Source of the DNA: Owenia fusiformis
Lineage: Eukaryota; Annelida; Polychaeta; Sabellida; Oweniidae
Reading direction: 5' to 3'
DNA: 64,000 nt
Assembly: GCA_903813345.2 (NCBI GenBank)
Contig: CAIIXF020000011.1
Location: 32,914,166-32,978,165, forward strand
In this document: positions 42,801 through 53,408 of the stretch, one piece after another
Layout: every line of letters begins with the position of its first letter
How positions within the stretch are numbered: the first letter of the stretch is position 1
Position numbers and translations under genes: made by a program
Notes under the pieces: model-generated
What the model was told of the DNA's origin: nothing
The model's input: only the letters and a program-made list of their open reading frames with translations
Database searches by the model: none

Positions 42801-45800
42801 GCGAACACTCACAAAATACGCCACTGTAGCTTATCTGACAGCTCATCTGGATATTCTTAAAGATAATGTGATCATATACATGTATGGAATAATAAATAAA
42901 AAAGCCAAATTGATTTTTTTTTTGACCAATGAATGAGTATTTCAAACAATTTATACAAAAAAATATATTCCAATGTTAAAAACTAATGTTTCGTTTTAAA
43001 ATACAGACGTTAAATTCACAATATGTGTGCAAACATAATTGTAATAAACTGAAAAAAATAAGATGATAAAAATCATACTTGCGAATTGTACTCAGGGTGA
43101 GGGATAAGAAATGTTGGGTACAGTTGAATACCATCATTGGGGTTGCTCCAGGAGTGTTTGTTCACCCATAGCTCATAATTGTCGGGATCATTATCTGTTG
43201 GACTAAGTGAGCATAAAAGCATAATATTAGCATAGATCTAGAAGCATAACATTGCGAATACACATTCACAAGGAAACCCTCCATTTGGGGGGAAATAAAG
43301 ATTAAACAAACGCATTTTTTGCATAGTTCCCGTGCAGGGCGTGCATGAGTATCTGAACTTGACATTCATAACGAAGTAATAAAAAATGAGAAGTAGCATT
43401 CCAGGGGCTTCCAAAAGAGGAGGAAAACCATGCCTGGACAAACTAATTCGTTGTACAGATTTTAAAGATATAAGAGGGGGAAATACCAGAAGTCATAGAT
43501 GAACTTATCTCCTTTCTCATTGTTTCTTCTCAATGAATTATGGTTTGGGATAGTTGGGGTTTGTTTTCATTATGAATTTTTACGCTTAGATGGGTTCTTT
43601 TTCGTGATGGGTTCGTTAACAATCTTTTGTTCTTTTCCTTTGGCACTCGTGCGTACATATTCAGATAAAGATCGAGAGTGCTTCATCTTTACATGGAAAG
43701 AGGGTCATCAATGAATTCCGAGATATACCCCCTCTTACACCCCCTCTTCTGAGTACAGTAACTCACTTGTTTAGACAATGCGCAGCTGTGACAACCCATT
43801 GCTCTGTTATTAGAAAAGCTCCACAAGAATGTGATTGTCCCCTTCTGGCAAACATTACCTAAAATTGTTTTTGGAATTAATTGATTACGTGCTAAGAAGG
43901 TTTACAAGTTCAATTTATAAAACTGGAATTTTTTCAACAAAATTGATATAGAAATATACTACATTGTATCATCATTATCAAAGTAACAGAATTGCATAGA
44001 AATCCGTGGACCTTGTATATGTTGTTTAGTTTAACCTTCTTTTGACCTCATTTGACCTACATTCTTGTTGAGGTCAAAATACGCACCCTCTGTTTCAAAA
44101 GTCTTTTCCTATTGAGAAAACCCTTAAATAACTTTTGTATAATGCCTTGGTCACATAGGCTCCGATTTTTACTACGGCGCCCGGCCGATGAGTATTTAGT
44201 TAAAAATCGGCCGGCGAGCCCGGGCATCGTACGGGCGCCGGGCGATGATCGCCACTCATCGGCCGATTTTTAGACATCGTACGGGCGCCGGCAGAGTTTT
44301 ATCGCGGAGATAAAAGTTGCCGATGTCTTGGCGATTTTTTCTCAACCAAACTCATCGGTACCTACCCGGCCGTGTCCCGTCCGGTCATCGTACGATTATC
44401 TTACGGCGCCCGGTGGCATCGCACGGTTATCTTGGGATTTTGCGTGCTGATTTGTTTGATAAATCTTAATAATGATTACTTATAAAATAATGAGGCAATG
44501 ACTAATTATTACTACACACTGTCAGAGATTTTTTATAAAACATAAATGGAACGATTAGGCTTACTGTAAAACAATGACACACATTTGAATGGCTGGGTGG
44601 GTGGGTTGATCTAGTCGTTCTTATGTTGGCATTAATCGTGTATGCCTGTCATACACATTGAATAGAGTGATACATTTTTATGCGTATATTCACTCATGCA
44701 TACACCATTACAAATCATTTATTTAAAAATCTTCTGAATGTTTTTGTGAGTACAGTATTTTCAAGGGTCACAATTTTAATACGAAAGTTCACTGTCTCAA
44801 TTACAGTTAATATGCCAAAGGCTAAGGATATAGGGGATAAGGCCAATGGGCCATATACGAGGAAGGCCTTGGGAAGACAGGTGGAAAAAGACAATAACAA
44901 TGCTAGTGAGCTGGTGGATGATGAAGATTTAGATGTGTCTAGGGAAGAGGGTATTCCACTTTAAATAGAAGAAAAAATTACCAAGTTCTTTGAAGATAGG
45001 CCATATTTTTATGACCAAACAAATTCTCTTTACGAGAACAGACAAAAGATACAGAAATATGGATTTTGCTAATAGCATCGGATGGACAGTTAGACATCGT
45101 ATTTGTTTATATGAAAGATCTAAAAATGAATTAAGGCCTTTGATGAAAAGACCACGTGCAGTATGGCAAGTGATTTTAGACGGTCATATCTTTCATCATG
45201 AGTACTTTCTGGGCATAAATACAGTGTTTTTATGAAAACAATATGTTTTCTTTCAATTGAAGTACCCATGATAGTAAAAATATCAATCAAACAATTTGAA
45301 AAATTATGGGACCCCATGTCAGCATTTTTTCTGAATATTGAACCTATTTACTCAAAAGAGGATCTTCTTTTTCTGATTTTTATTGCATGAAAACATTATT
45401 ATCCTGGAAGTCCTGTCTATCGAAATATTTCGTTTTCAAATCTTGCATTCACGCCATGTGGAACATTCATACTGGGACATACAAAAATTAAGTATAAATC
45501 TAGAGGCCTGTAGATCGACCGATGTCCTGGCGGGTGCCGTACGGCCATCGGCAGATAGCCTTGCGATACCCGTGCGATGTCTTTCAGATTCAATTGTTTG
45601 CGGGCGCCGTACGATGCCTGTACTTATGTGACCATACTCACGATTAGATCAAGACATCGGTGAAAAGTCACCGGCGCCCGGTCGATTTAGAAATCGGCCG
45701 ATGACTACTCATCGGCCGGCGCCCGGCGGCTATGTGACCTAGGCATTAGGCAAGTAAACTTAATTAAACTTTCCATGCATAATTTGAGGCATATAATACA

Positions 45801-48800
45801 GCCTCTGTGAAAATTTGGAGACAATTGATTGATTTTTACTCAAAATATCACATATAGAACATAGCATATACCAAAAACACCAATGTGACTTTTTCCAAGT
45901 TTGTGACGTCAAACTTACCTAAGATTGCCAAACTGACCAAAATCAGGTTGCTCTGTAAAAGTATGCAGACAAAAGTCTCTATATATAAAATGCTAATTAT
46001 GAGCAGAATGTGTTATTAAATATACAAAAAATGTACTCTGAATGTCCTCATACATTTTACTAACAGCCCTGGACCATGCTGTACTCAACTTAAAATTCAG
46101 AAATATGTTGTCACAATAAGCACTGCTATCCTTAATATATCAATGTTCGGTGCATTATGATTCAGAATTATTGAAATAAAATGGAAATATGATAGATTCT
46201 TTTGAATTAAATACCAAAAGTACATCAAGAATATTTAGAAGATAAACCCCTGAGAAAATCATATTGACACATTAGTCACAAAATTATACTTATTGATTTC
46301 ATTGGGCAGGAAAGGGGTAAATATTAAAGGCCCCATATAAAGTTTAAACCACTTTGGCTTATATTGTAGTCTTACCCAATGTTATCAAAGTGTGATATGT
46401 GAAACTTTTTTTTTAAATTTCAAAAAGTGGTTTTTGATAGATTTTTTGTTCCAAAATTTGTGAATTTATTTAAAACCCACTTTTAGAGGTCACTCATATC
46501 TTCTAATTAGCCACAATTCATACCAATGTATAGCATTCATTCTCCCATGCTTTTTGCCGAAAAAATTAAGAAAATCGGTTCATAAATAAGCGAGAAATGA
46601 ACTTATCAGTGCATGAAAATGGTTCTGAGAAAAATGCATTTCAAAATTTTAGTTCTCATAGAAACCAATGGAACAATGATATCTAAAACATAATTTATTC
46701 TTCCTTTTAACCTGGTTAGACAATCAACATTGGTTTTTTATGAAAGTCTAACATATTTAGGAAAGATTGACATCGAAAAAAAAATTTCAGTTTTAAAAAA
46801 AAAGTTTTTGGTACCTTAGTGACTTCACTAATGTTTCAAAATATTTTTGATATGCTAAAACATTGAAGTGGCCCATTAAATATGGCATTTTATTATTGAA
46901 ATAGTGTGTCCTTTGTTCAATCTTTGCATTGGTGTTAAAAATATAATCTTTTTTGAAATGCATTAAGAAATATTTGATGATTAAGAAATTTCAACTTCTT
47001 TTGAAAAATGGCGGGAAATTTGAATATTTGAGAAATGAAATGCCCACAACTTTTTTTTCAAAAATTTTTTTTTGTTCAAAAATCTCTAAAATCACTTTTG
47101 AAGTCCTGACAAATAGTAAATGAATGATAAAAAAATATTTTCAAACTTTAGACGGGGACTTTAAGGAAATATGGCATAACAATGAACAGTTAGGCAATAC
47201 TGTTCTAAGACCCAAGTGTAAGGACTTTTGCATTGTTATTATACAGGTTTCAGTGACACCACTATTTTATAAAATATACAACTCTCATGAACAGGATCAT
47301 TTGTAAAGTCTATAACATATTCTGATTGCTCATTATTAGCATATTATATATAATTACCTTTGTCCATTTAGTTTTGCAGAGCAGCCTGACTTTGGTCAGT
47401 TAGGCAAATTTAGGTAAGTTTGACGTCACAAACTTGGAAAAAGTCACATCGGTGTTTTTGGTATATGCTATGTTCTATATGTAATATTTTGAGTAAAAAT
47501 CAATCAATTGTCTCCAATTTTTTACAGAGTGTGTATTATATGCCTCAAATTATGCGTGGAAAGTTTCATTAAGTTTACTTGCCTTATACAAAAGTTATTT
47601 AAGGGTTTTCTCAATAGGAAAAGACTTTTGATACAGAGGGTATGAAGAATATTTTAAATGAATCCCCATCCCTATGTTCATGATGTTGTTAAAGTTATAA
47701 AATATAACTTATTGCTTTTCTAGAGTAAGAATGTTCACGTAGTCCAAGTATTTCTTATCAAGTTATTCCGATAAGTTCATGACAGATTTGTGTATTGGAA
47801 TGTATATGGGAATTTGTATCAGACTTCCCTAATAATGAAATTCGTACTCAAATTTTGCTATGGTGATTTATTTTGTAATTATTAGTTTCAATACCAGCCA
47901 TGGGAATTCCCCTTGTCTAGAAGCGACTCCTCCCATCACGAAGTCCGATGCATTTGGGATGGCCCCTGCATCCGGGTACTTGCTGACGCCACATCCCTCT
48001 GCAATAGTATTTTGACTACATTTGACTCGAAATTTTCCTTCATTACACAAATAAAGACATTTGTAGAGGAATTGGCATGTTATCTTTGTAAAAAGATGAC
48101 AACTGTACATGTACCTACCATGCTTACGAACTCGTCATGCTCACACTCGTATTATTTAACTTATTGCATTCTAATAGGAAATGGCATTCTGAACCGGTTT
48201 TCTTGTTACACATTAAACATTTTCTTTCTTCAATAGGGGTAATTGGTTTTGTGTAACGACCTGTTTCGATTTCTAATTCATGTGCGCTAATTCTTAGCTT
48301 TGTCACGTTATTTCTGTCTATTTCATTTTTGATTAAATCCAAGTAGGGTTCCTTGTTCCATTTTGCTTTTATTATCTTATAAAACCTCAATTTACCATTA
48401 TTTGATTTTATTTTAGTTTCCCAAAATGGTATGTATCTATTTTCCAGTAATTTCTTAATTTCTCTTGGTTTTAAGTTTAAATAGTTTGGTGAAGTACCAT
48501 TGTAAATATATTTAAGTACATCATTGATGTGCGTGAGCAATATAACTTTATTTTCCAGGTACAGTCTCTACTATCTATGGATGACAATATGAGAGTCACA
48601 GACAATTGTTTTGAGTCACCCAGTATAATCTCTCGTCATCTTAAAGCAACAAGCTGGTTTAATATTATTAGCAAATTTCGAGAAAGCTTTTGATAGTATT
48701 GAGTGGTCTTACCTTGATAAATGTTTGAAAAGATTCAATTTTGGCGAAAGTTTTATACGATGGTATCATGTTCTTTATAATCGATCCGAAAGTTGCGTCA

Positions 48801-51800
48801 TAAACAACGGCCATTTTTCTACTTTTTTTCAATTAAAACGAGGCTGCCGGCAGGGGGACTCCTTGTCGTGCTACTTATTTATACTAGCTCTAGAGCCTCC
48901 CTGCATGAAAATTAAGAATGATAATAGTGTAAAAGGTGTCCAAATCTTTGACAAAACAATAAAAACGGGTATGTACGCAGATGACACCTTTTTGATCCTT
49001 GACGGAACACCTCCATCCTTGAGAACATGTATTGACATTTTTCAAAAATTCCATTGTGCGTCTGGCTTAAAATTGAACGTTGATAAAACCTCAGCTATTT
49101 GGATTGGAAGCAAAGCAAATTCAGATGAGAGATTATGTAAAGATATTTCTTTGAAATGGGAAACGCAATTTAAACTATTAGGTTTGCAACTGCCTTCCGA
49201 CCTACGAAATGTAGAAACGCTGAACCTCGAATCGAAATTAACAGAAATGCAAAGTGTAATTAGCAAATATAAACGACGGAATCTATCTCTACTTGGGAAA
49301 ATAACGGTTTTAAAGTCTTTTGTTTTACCAAAAATAGTTCATTTGATGCTGGTTTTACCCAGTATATCGGGTGAGTTCCATAAACGAATTAAAAACCTTT
49401 TTACTACATTTATTTGGAATTCCCCAGTCTCTAAGGTAAGTTTTTCTCAATTGGTCAAAGACTACAAAGACGGGGGTTTAAGAATGATCGATCCACAACT
49501 ATTTGAAAACTCATTAAAACTAACATGGTTGCAAAAATTACTTAGAAATGGCACCTGGCAACATATTGCCATAAAAACTTTAGGGCTGGAATCAGGTAAG
49601 GAGCTATTTACATACGACACGAAATCATTACAAAGAATTGAATGTAGCGTTTCAAATACGTTTTGGAGAAGTTTTACTCGTGCCTTCCAACATTACACCC
49701 AAATTCAAGAGCGTATTGTAGAAAATAATCAATTTCTTCACGCGGAGAATATTTTGTGCAATTCCTGGTTAAAATATACGAGAAACGAAAATGTTAAGGT
49801 TATCATTAAAGAAATTAAAGGCGCGAAAGAAACACTTGTACTTCGAGATATGTTTCAGCCGAATAAACAAGTTCTTAACCTTAACGAATTTAACCAAAAA
49901 TTTAAGGCAAAGTTAAACTTCCTGGACTTTTTATCTTTAAAAAACTCAATACCAAATGACTGGATTAAGACAATTTTAACTTGTGAACATAATATGAATG
50001 AAACCCGTACGGTTAAAAAATACTTGAATAAGTTTCTATCTCATTCAAAAATATGTAAACAAATCTACTGGGAATTTATCAAAAGTATACCAATAAACGG
50101 CACCTATTCGGAAAAGTGGAATATCGATTTGAATACAACAATTGAAACAGGAGACTGGGAAATAATAAATAAAATGAACAAAATAAGCAATTTCGAACCT
50201 AAACTTGCATCATTCAACTATAAAGTAATACATAGATTTGTTACGACCAACAAATACTTAAAGATGTGTGGTCTAACAGACTCTGATATGTGCACTTTTT
50301 GTCGGATACATGTAGAAACAATATGCCACCTTTTTCATGATTGTGCAATAGTCCAGAACCTTGTACAAGATATAAAACAATGGCTCCCAAAAGAATATGA
50401 GCATTTCTGTAACAAGCAAACTATCATATTAGGACCAAATTTAATGACCAAAGAGGCGGTTGTCTTAAATAACGTTTTTAGTATTTTTAAAAGATATGTA
50501 TTCCTATGTAAACATTCTAGAGTGAAACCAACATTTAGAGGTTTTAAGTTAAATGTATTAACCTACTACAAACTAGACGTAAGTGTTGGAAGAGGAGATC
50601 AATGGGATCCTCTAAACGATATACTTTCGACTGATTTTCCTTGATAATTAAGCATAATTGACTTTACAACGTGTATGCATCTATTTCGATATATTCGATT
50701 CTGTAAACATTATGTGACAAATATGTAGCTGTTCTTGACTTAAATAAATATATATTAAAAAAAAAAAAAAAATCTCTCGTGGTGTACGTTCATACAGGAA
50801 CCAAAATGATTTCAGGGATTGCAGTCACGTGAATGTAAATAATTGCTTGATGCCATAGGTACTTTTAAAGTGACAATAAGCATTTTATAGGCATACTAAA
50901 TTTCACCCAATCAGTCTAATTTTTTCACAGTGAATAGATCAATCAATTCTCTACTTTGTGTCGAATTCTCATTTGAAATTTTTTCAGCTATGCGTAACCA
51001 TGGTAACAAGGGTAAGCATGGGTGGCATTGGTTTTTTAATGATAATTGAATGTTTTTGTCATTTTTGCTTGATTTCGTTTTAATGACTCAATTACCACAC
51101 ATGATATGTCTAACAAGCATGGTAATGCAATTGCCAAGCAAGACTCACATGCCCATGTGTTTGCTGTTGAGTTCTAAATTCAGCAACCAATTGTGCTATG
51201 ACATCACAATGATATTTCTAAGAAAATGCAATCTTGGACAGGCACTTCAAAAGAAAAGGAAAGACACAAGAGACAATCGTTTGTTACACATGGACAATGC
51301 CCCAACACACAGGTCCAAGCTAGTTCAGGATACTCTTGCAGCATTCATGGACATGCCTCAACTTCCACATGCTCCATATAGCCCTGATACTGCTCCTTGT
51401 GATTTCTATCTTTTTCCCACCCTTAAGATGGCATTAAAGGGACAATCCTTTCAGACATTAGCTGAGCTGCAAATGGCTGTACAAAAACAGCTGAACACCA
51501 TGGCTGCTGATGGATTTGGGCATGTGTTCTCTGCATGGGTGCGCCGACAGAAGAAAGTAATTGAACTTGGAGGAGAATACATTGAGGATTGAATATAATT
51601 CAAATGGATGATCATCAGGAATAATAAGGAATGATATGGATTATTATTGAACTTACTGCGATATGCTTTTCATATACATCTTGCATTGCAAAATATATTG
51701 CACCAGCAAACTTTTCATTGAAAATCCATTTGTTATTATGATGAAAATAGCCTTAAAAATGAATTCCGGGTGTATGCACCATGATCCAAGAGAAGTGCTC

Positions 51801-52479
51801 TATCTCAAAATGCATTTGCATTTAGTTAATAAAATTTTAACATCTAATAGATAATTGATTAATCTTTATTTGTACAAAGTTTCATTCAAATCTGGTAAAG
51901 GTAAGCGTGCCTATAAAATGTTGTCCATTACTTTTGAATCACCCCTCGTACACTGTTTCTTGTCACGTTGAATTATATTATGATTTGGAATAGTTGGGAT
52001 TTGTTTTCCTTATGACTGGTGTATTAATAGATGTTTTCTTTTTCTTGCTGTCTTCTTCACAATTTTTGATCCTTTCCCTTTGGCACTTGCGCAATGCGCA
52101 TACTGTATATTGATCCACGAGGTGACCCGTTAAGCGCGCCATATTGATTTTCACAATCATTCAATTTCATATGATATATCATTTTACATGTCGTCATTGA
52201 CCCTCCCCTCGAACGAGTTTAATTTGTTTTTCCACAACGGTCGATGATTAGACACAATTTTTCTATTATAATACATTATCTTTTAGTGCTTTATAATTTG
52301 TACTGTTGCCTCGCAAGCTCTCAATGATTCCTGAAGTCAAATTTCATAGAAAGAGAACTGTTAAAACCTGGTTACGTACCCACCCATTGTCCAGACGGCT
52401 GTTCGACAGCAGCCCCTTGTACCTCTAAACAGTATATGGTCAGAACAGCCAAAATATAGCTGACGTATGGAACCATCAT
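39814..52479 (-). CDS. secreted S1A (trypsin-like) serine protease, paralogue 2, eight exons
   Basis: Exons: 52479-52380, 47998-47895, 43858-43767, 43202-43079, 41112-40968, 40505-40357, 40179-40106 and 39907-39814. They total 882 nt, giving 293 aa. Exon phases equal those of paralogue 1, and five of the eight exons have identical lengths. Exon 1 gives a signal peptide (MMVPYVSYILAVLTIYCLEV). Exon 2 has the Cys propeptide and DF/VMGG at the activation site. The catalytic triad lies in WVVTAAHC, EADIAMFKL and GDSGGAF. Asp189 is present (RDTGGGDSGG). Cys191 and Cys220 are both missing, and the CDGGC pair is kept. The exon 2 donor is gtattg (after PWL), weaker than in paralogue 1 (PWQ, gtagta). 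Introns 1 and 2 are swollen by a LINE, a mariner and a nested foldback. It arose by tandem duplication with paralogue 1 and is probably a digestive or extracellular protease. Confidence 0.88.
41113..43078. other. intron 4 of protease 2
   Basis: About 2 kb of AT-rich intron. A short weak relative of the 'gtcaccaccaa' repeat lies near 42060-42120. No ORF or element with clear ends is seen. Confidence 0.4.
44812..45150 (+). pseudogene. degraded MADF/Myb-like transposon ORF
   Basis: An ATG follows an acceptor-like tctcaattacag. The frame reads MPKAKDIGDKANGPYTRKAL, with an acidic stretch, to a stop at 44962. In the same frame it then reads KITKFFEDRPYFYDQTNSLY, which resembles the start of MADF domains (short helix, then P-x-L/F-Y-D). 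Two stops near 45067 follow. In another frame, SIGWTVRHRICLYERSKNEL resembles the second half of that domain. So one stop and one frameshift disable it. Confidence 0.55.
45163..45405 (+). repeat. second copy of the 11909-12608 foldback arm
   Basis: The block tggcaagtgattttagacgg, gtcatatctttcatcatgagtac, gggcataaatacagtg, then gaagtacccatgat, matches 11915-12140 at high identity. Its left boundary (acgtgcagtatggcaag) shows the sequence that is interrupted at 12609. Confidence 0.75.
46324..47164. mobile_element. TTAA-flanked transposon, copy C (833 bp)
   Basis: The element at 46328-47160 lies between TTAA at 46324-46327 and 47161-47164. It begins AGGCCCCATATAAAGTTT and ends AAACTTTAGACGGGGACT. 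It is collinear with copy A, including the 'accactttggctta.attgtagtcttacccaatg' start and the 'atgaaaagc/atgaaatgc' section near 47040. No transposase. Confidence 0.8.
48124..48540 (-). pseudogene. 3' fragment of a non-LTR retrotransposon ORF2
   Basis: A minus-strand frame of 138 aa gives only the extreme C-terminus of a LINE protein: HELEIETGRYTKPITPIEER followed by the motif CLMCNKKTGSECHFLLEC. It resembles the C-terminus of the fragment at 14189-15040 (AIETGRF, then CLLC..., HFLLDC). The polymerase domain is absent. Confidence 0.65.
48627..50780 (+). mobile_element. 5'-truncated L1/Tx1-like LINE with poly(A) tail and target duplication
   Basis: The insertion starts about 48637, inside the reverse transcriptase domain, and ends in an A-run at 50757-50772 after AATAAA near 50742. 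The sequence AATCTCTCGT occurs just before the 5' end (48627-48636) and again right after the A-run (50771-50780). Truncation, tail and duplication together are the signature of target-primed reverse transcription. It lies in intron 1 of protease 2. Confidence 0.88.
48638..50644 (+). CDS. LINE reverse transcriptase, C-terminal 668 residues (5'-truncated, otherwise open)
   Basis: The open frame has no ATG of its own; it runs from the truncation point (ILKQQAGLILLANFEKAFDS, reverse transcriptase motif A) to TGA at 50642. Further motifs: KRGCRQGDSLSCYLFILALE (motif B region), MYADDTFL (catalytic YADD), LGLQLPSD and LGKITVLKSFVLPK. The C-terminal Cys/His motif is CTFCRIHVETICHLFHDC. RGCRQGDPLSPYLF-like motif B places it in the L1/Tx1-like group, different from the CR1-like element at 28-35 kb. 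Lack of any stop over 2 kb suggests a recent insertion. Confidence 0.85.
   Translation: MLKQQAGLILLANFEKAFDSIEWSYLDKCLKRFNFGESFIRWYHVLYNRSESCVINNGHFSTFFQLKRGCRQGDSLSCYLFILALEPPCMKIKNDNSVKGVQIFDKTIKTGMYADDTFLILDGTPPSLRTCIDIFQKFHCASGLKLNVDKTSAIWIGSKANSDERLCKDISLKWETQFKLLGLQLPSDLRNVETLNLESKLTEMQSVISKYKRRNLSLLGKITVLKSFVLPKIVHLMLVLPSISGEFHKRIKNLFTTFIWNSPVSKVSFSQLVKDYKDGGLRMIDPQLFENSLKLTWLQKLLRNGTWQHIAIKTLGLESGKELFTYDTKSLQRIECSVSNTFWRSFTRAFQHYTQIQERIVENNQFLHAENILCNSWLKYTRNENVKVIIKEIKGAKETLVLRDMFQPNKQVLNLNEFNQKFKAKLNFLDFLSLKNSIPNDWIKTILTCEHNMNETRTVKKYLNKFLSHSKICKQIYWEFIKSIPINGTYSEKWNIDLNTTIETGDWEIINKMNKISNFEPKLASFNYKVIHRFVTTNKYLKMCGLTDSDMCTFCRIHVETICHLFHDCAIVQNLVQDIKQWLPKEYEHFCNKQTIILGPNLMTKEAVVLNNVFSIFKRYVFLCKHSRVKPTFRGFKLNVLTYYKLDVSVGRGDQWDPLNDILSTDFP
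50855..51950 (+). mobile_element. mariner-family element, internally deleted
   Basis: Ends share 'cattttataggca(t/c)(a/g)ct' in inverted orientation (left near 50881, right near 51905-51922). The outer right end reads cgaggggtgattcaaaagta on the minus strand and is TA-flanked; the left end is decayed. It contains the C-terminal half of a transposase. Confidence 0.65.
51050..51592 (+). pseudogene. mariner transposase, C-terminal part
   Basis: Residues from about 80 onward match mariner transposases: LLHMDNAPTHRSKLVQDTL (second catalytic Asp) and HAPYSPDTAPCDFYLFPTL (third catalytic Asp). I count 35 residues between these two Asp, one more than the classic D34D spacing. The protein end (WVRRQKKVIELGGEYIED) is complete. 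The N-terminal DNA-binding region and first Asp are missing or scrambled, so the copy is dead. Confidence 0.8.
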
Positions 52480-53408
52480 ATTTGGTGATCCTTTTTTATC
52501 AGACCGAATGGTGACTCGAAACAATTAAATTATCTTGGCCTATTTATACTTACCAATATCTTATCAAGGTAAATGAAACAAAAATAATTGTTGTAGCTTG
52601 TTTTCAATAGCTTTTTATTGTACAATTTTGAACAAGGCACATGTATAATGATAAATGTTTAAAGTACACCAGAGTGCTTACACGATGCTTTTCCCATGGT
52701 CCCGAAATATGTACTGTTAAATCAAATGTGTATGTCGCCTAATCATTAGTAGTTGCTACAGTTGCCAAGTTCCATTCACTGTCATAGCACATATACAAAT
52801 ACTACAATCATGCAAGTTTCAAGCCAAACATTAAAACCGATTTCTTCACAACTGCACGAAACCCATCAAAAGGGTGGATGCAAAAGTTGTAAAATCAGTA
52901 TCTGAATTTAATTAATTATCTTAGAACTATTATCTTGTCATCGAGTTTTGTTCAGTAAAGATGGATTCAGTTGTAAGTTCAGTAATCCCGGGTCAACCCC
53001 CACTGACCTTTTTGGGATAAAACTGAATATACCTAGCTTCAGTTAATTAGTTACAATTAGAGGTGATCACAATTTGTTTCCTTAGAAATGTCGATGTATT
53101 GGTTTGAAACCATATCCAGTCACTAAACAATTTAGTTTCTTCAAATCAAATGCATAATTCAACATATATACAATATATATACGACATGATATGCGCACCA
53201 TTTAGTGTTATCTAGGATGAAAAAAGGGTTCTTCATCCTGCGAGTAATTGGTGCAATTTCCGAAGTAAAACTACAAGTAGGTCTATCTGACCTTTTTAGT
53301 AAGCAAGATATTTAAATTTGTAATGTACTTGTATTTTTTATATTTCAAATTGGAACAGATTGGAATTGTTTCGATTGTGAATGTTCTGAGAGATTCTAGC
53401 TAAAGTTG
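52480..53408. other. interval between protease 2 and the secreted-protein gene
   Basis: Gene-free. The left part should contain the protease 2 promoter, the right part the 3' UTR of the next minus-strand gene. No clear motif seen. Confidence 0.4.

Larger units (their letters stand above)
44140..45748. mobile_element. GC-rich TIR transposon (1.6 kb), Harbinger-like candidate
   Basis: The element spans 44143-45745. Its ends are TGCCTTGGTCACATAG and, inverted, TGCCTAGGTCACATAG, flanked by TAA and TTA. The inner ends are unusually GC- and CpG-rich, with repeated GGGCGCCGG / CATCGTACGGGCGCC and ATCGGCCGAT blocks at 44160-44410 and 45520-45730. It carries a degraded MADF-like ORF. MADF proteins and a 3-bp TWA target are features of PIF/Harbinger elements, so that assignment is an inference. 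Confidence 0.75.
44085..47645. mobile_element. large foldback in intron 2 of protease 2, twice interrupted
   Basis: Right arm 47290-47645 is the reverse complement of 44085-44142 joined to 45749-46030. The left arm is opened by the GC-rich element at 44143-45745. The loop contains the TTAA element copy C. Matching blocks include 'ccctctgt.tcaaaagtcttttcc', 'gggttttctcaataggaaaag' and the 'cttggaaaaagtcacat' section. Confidence 0.8.
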
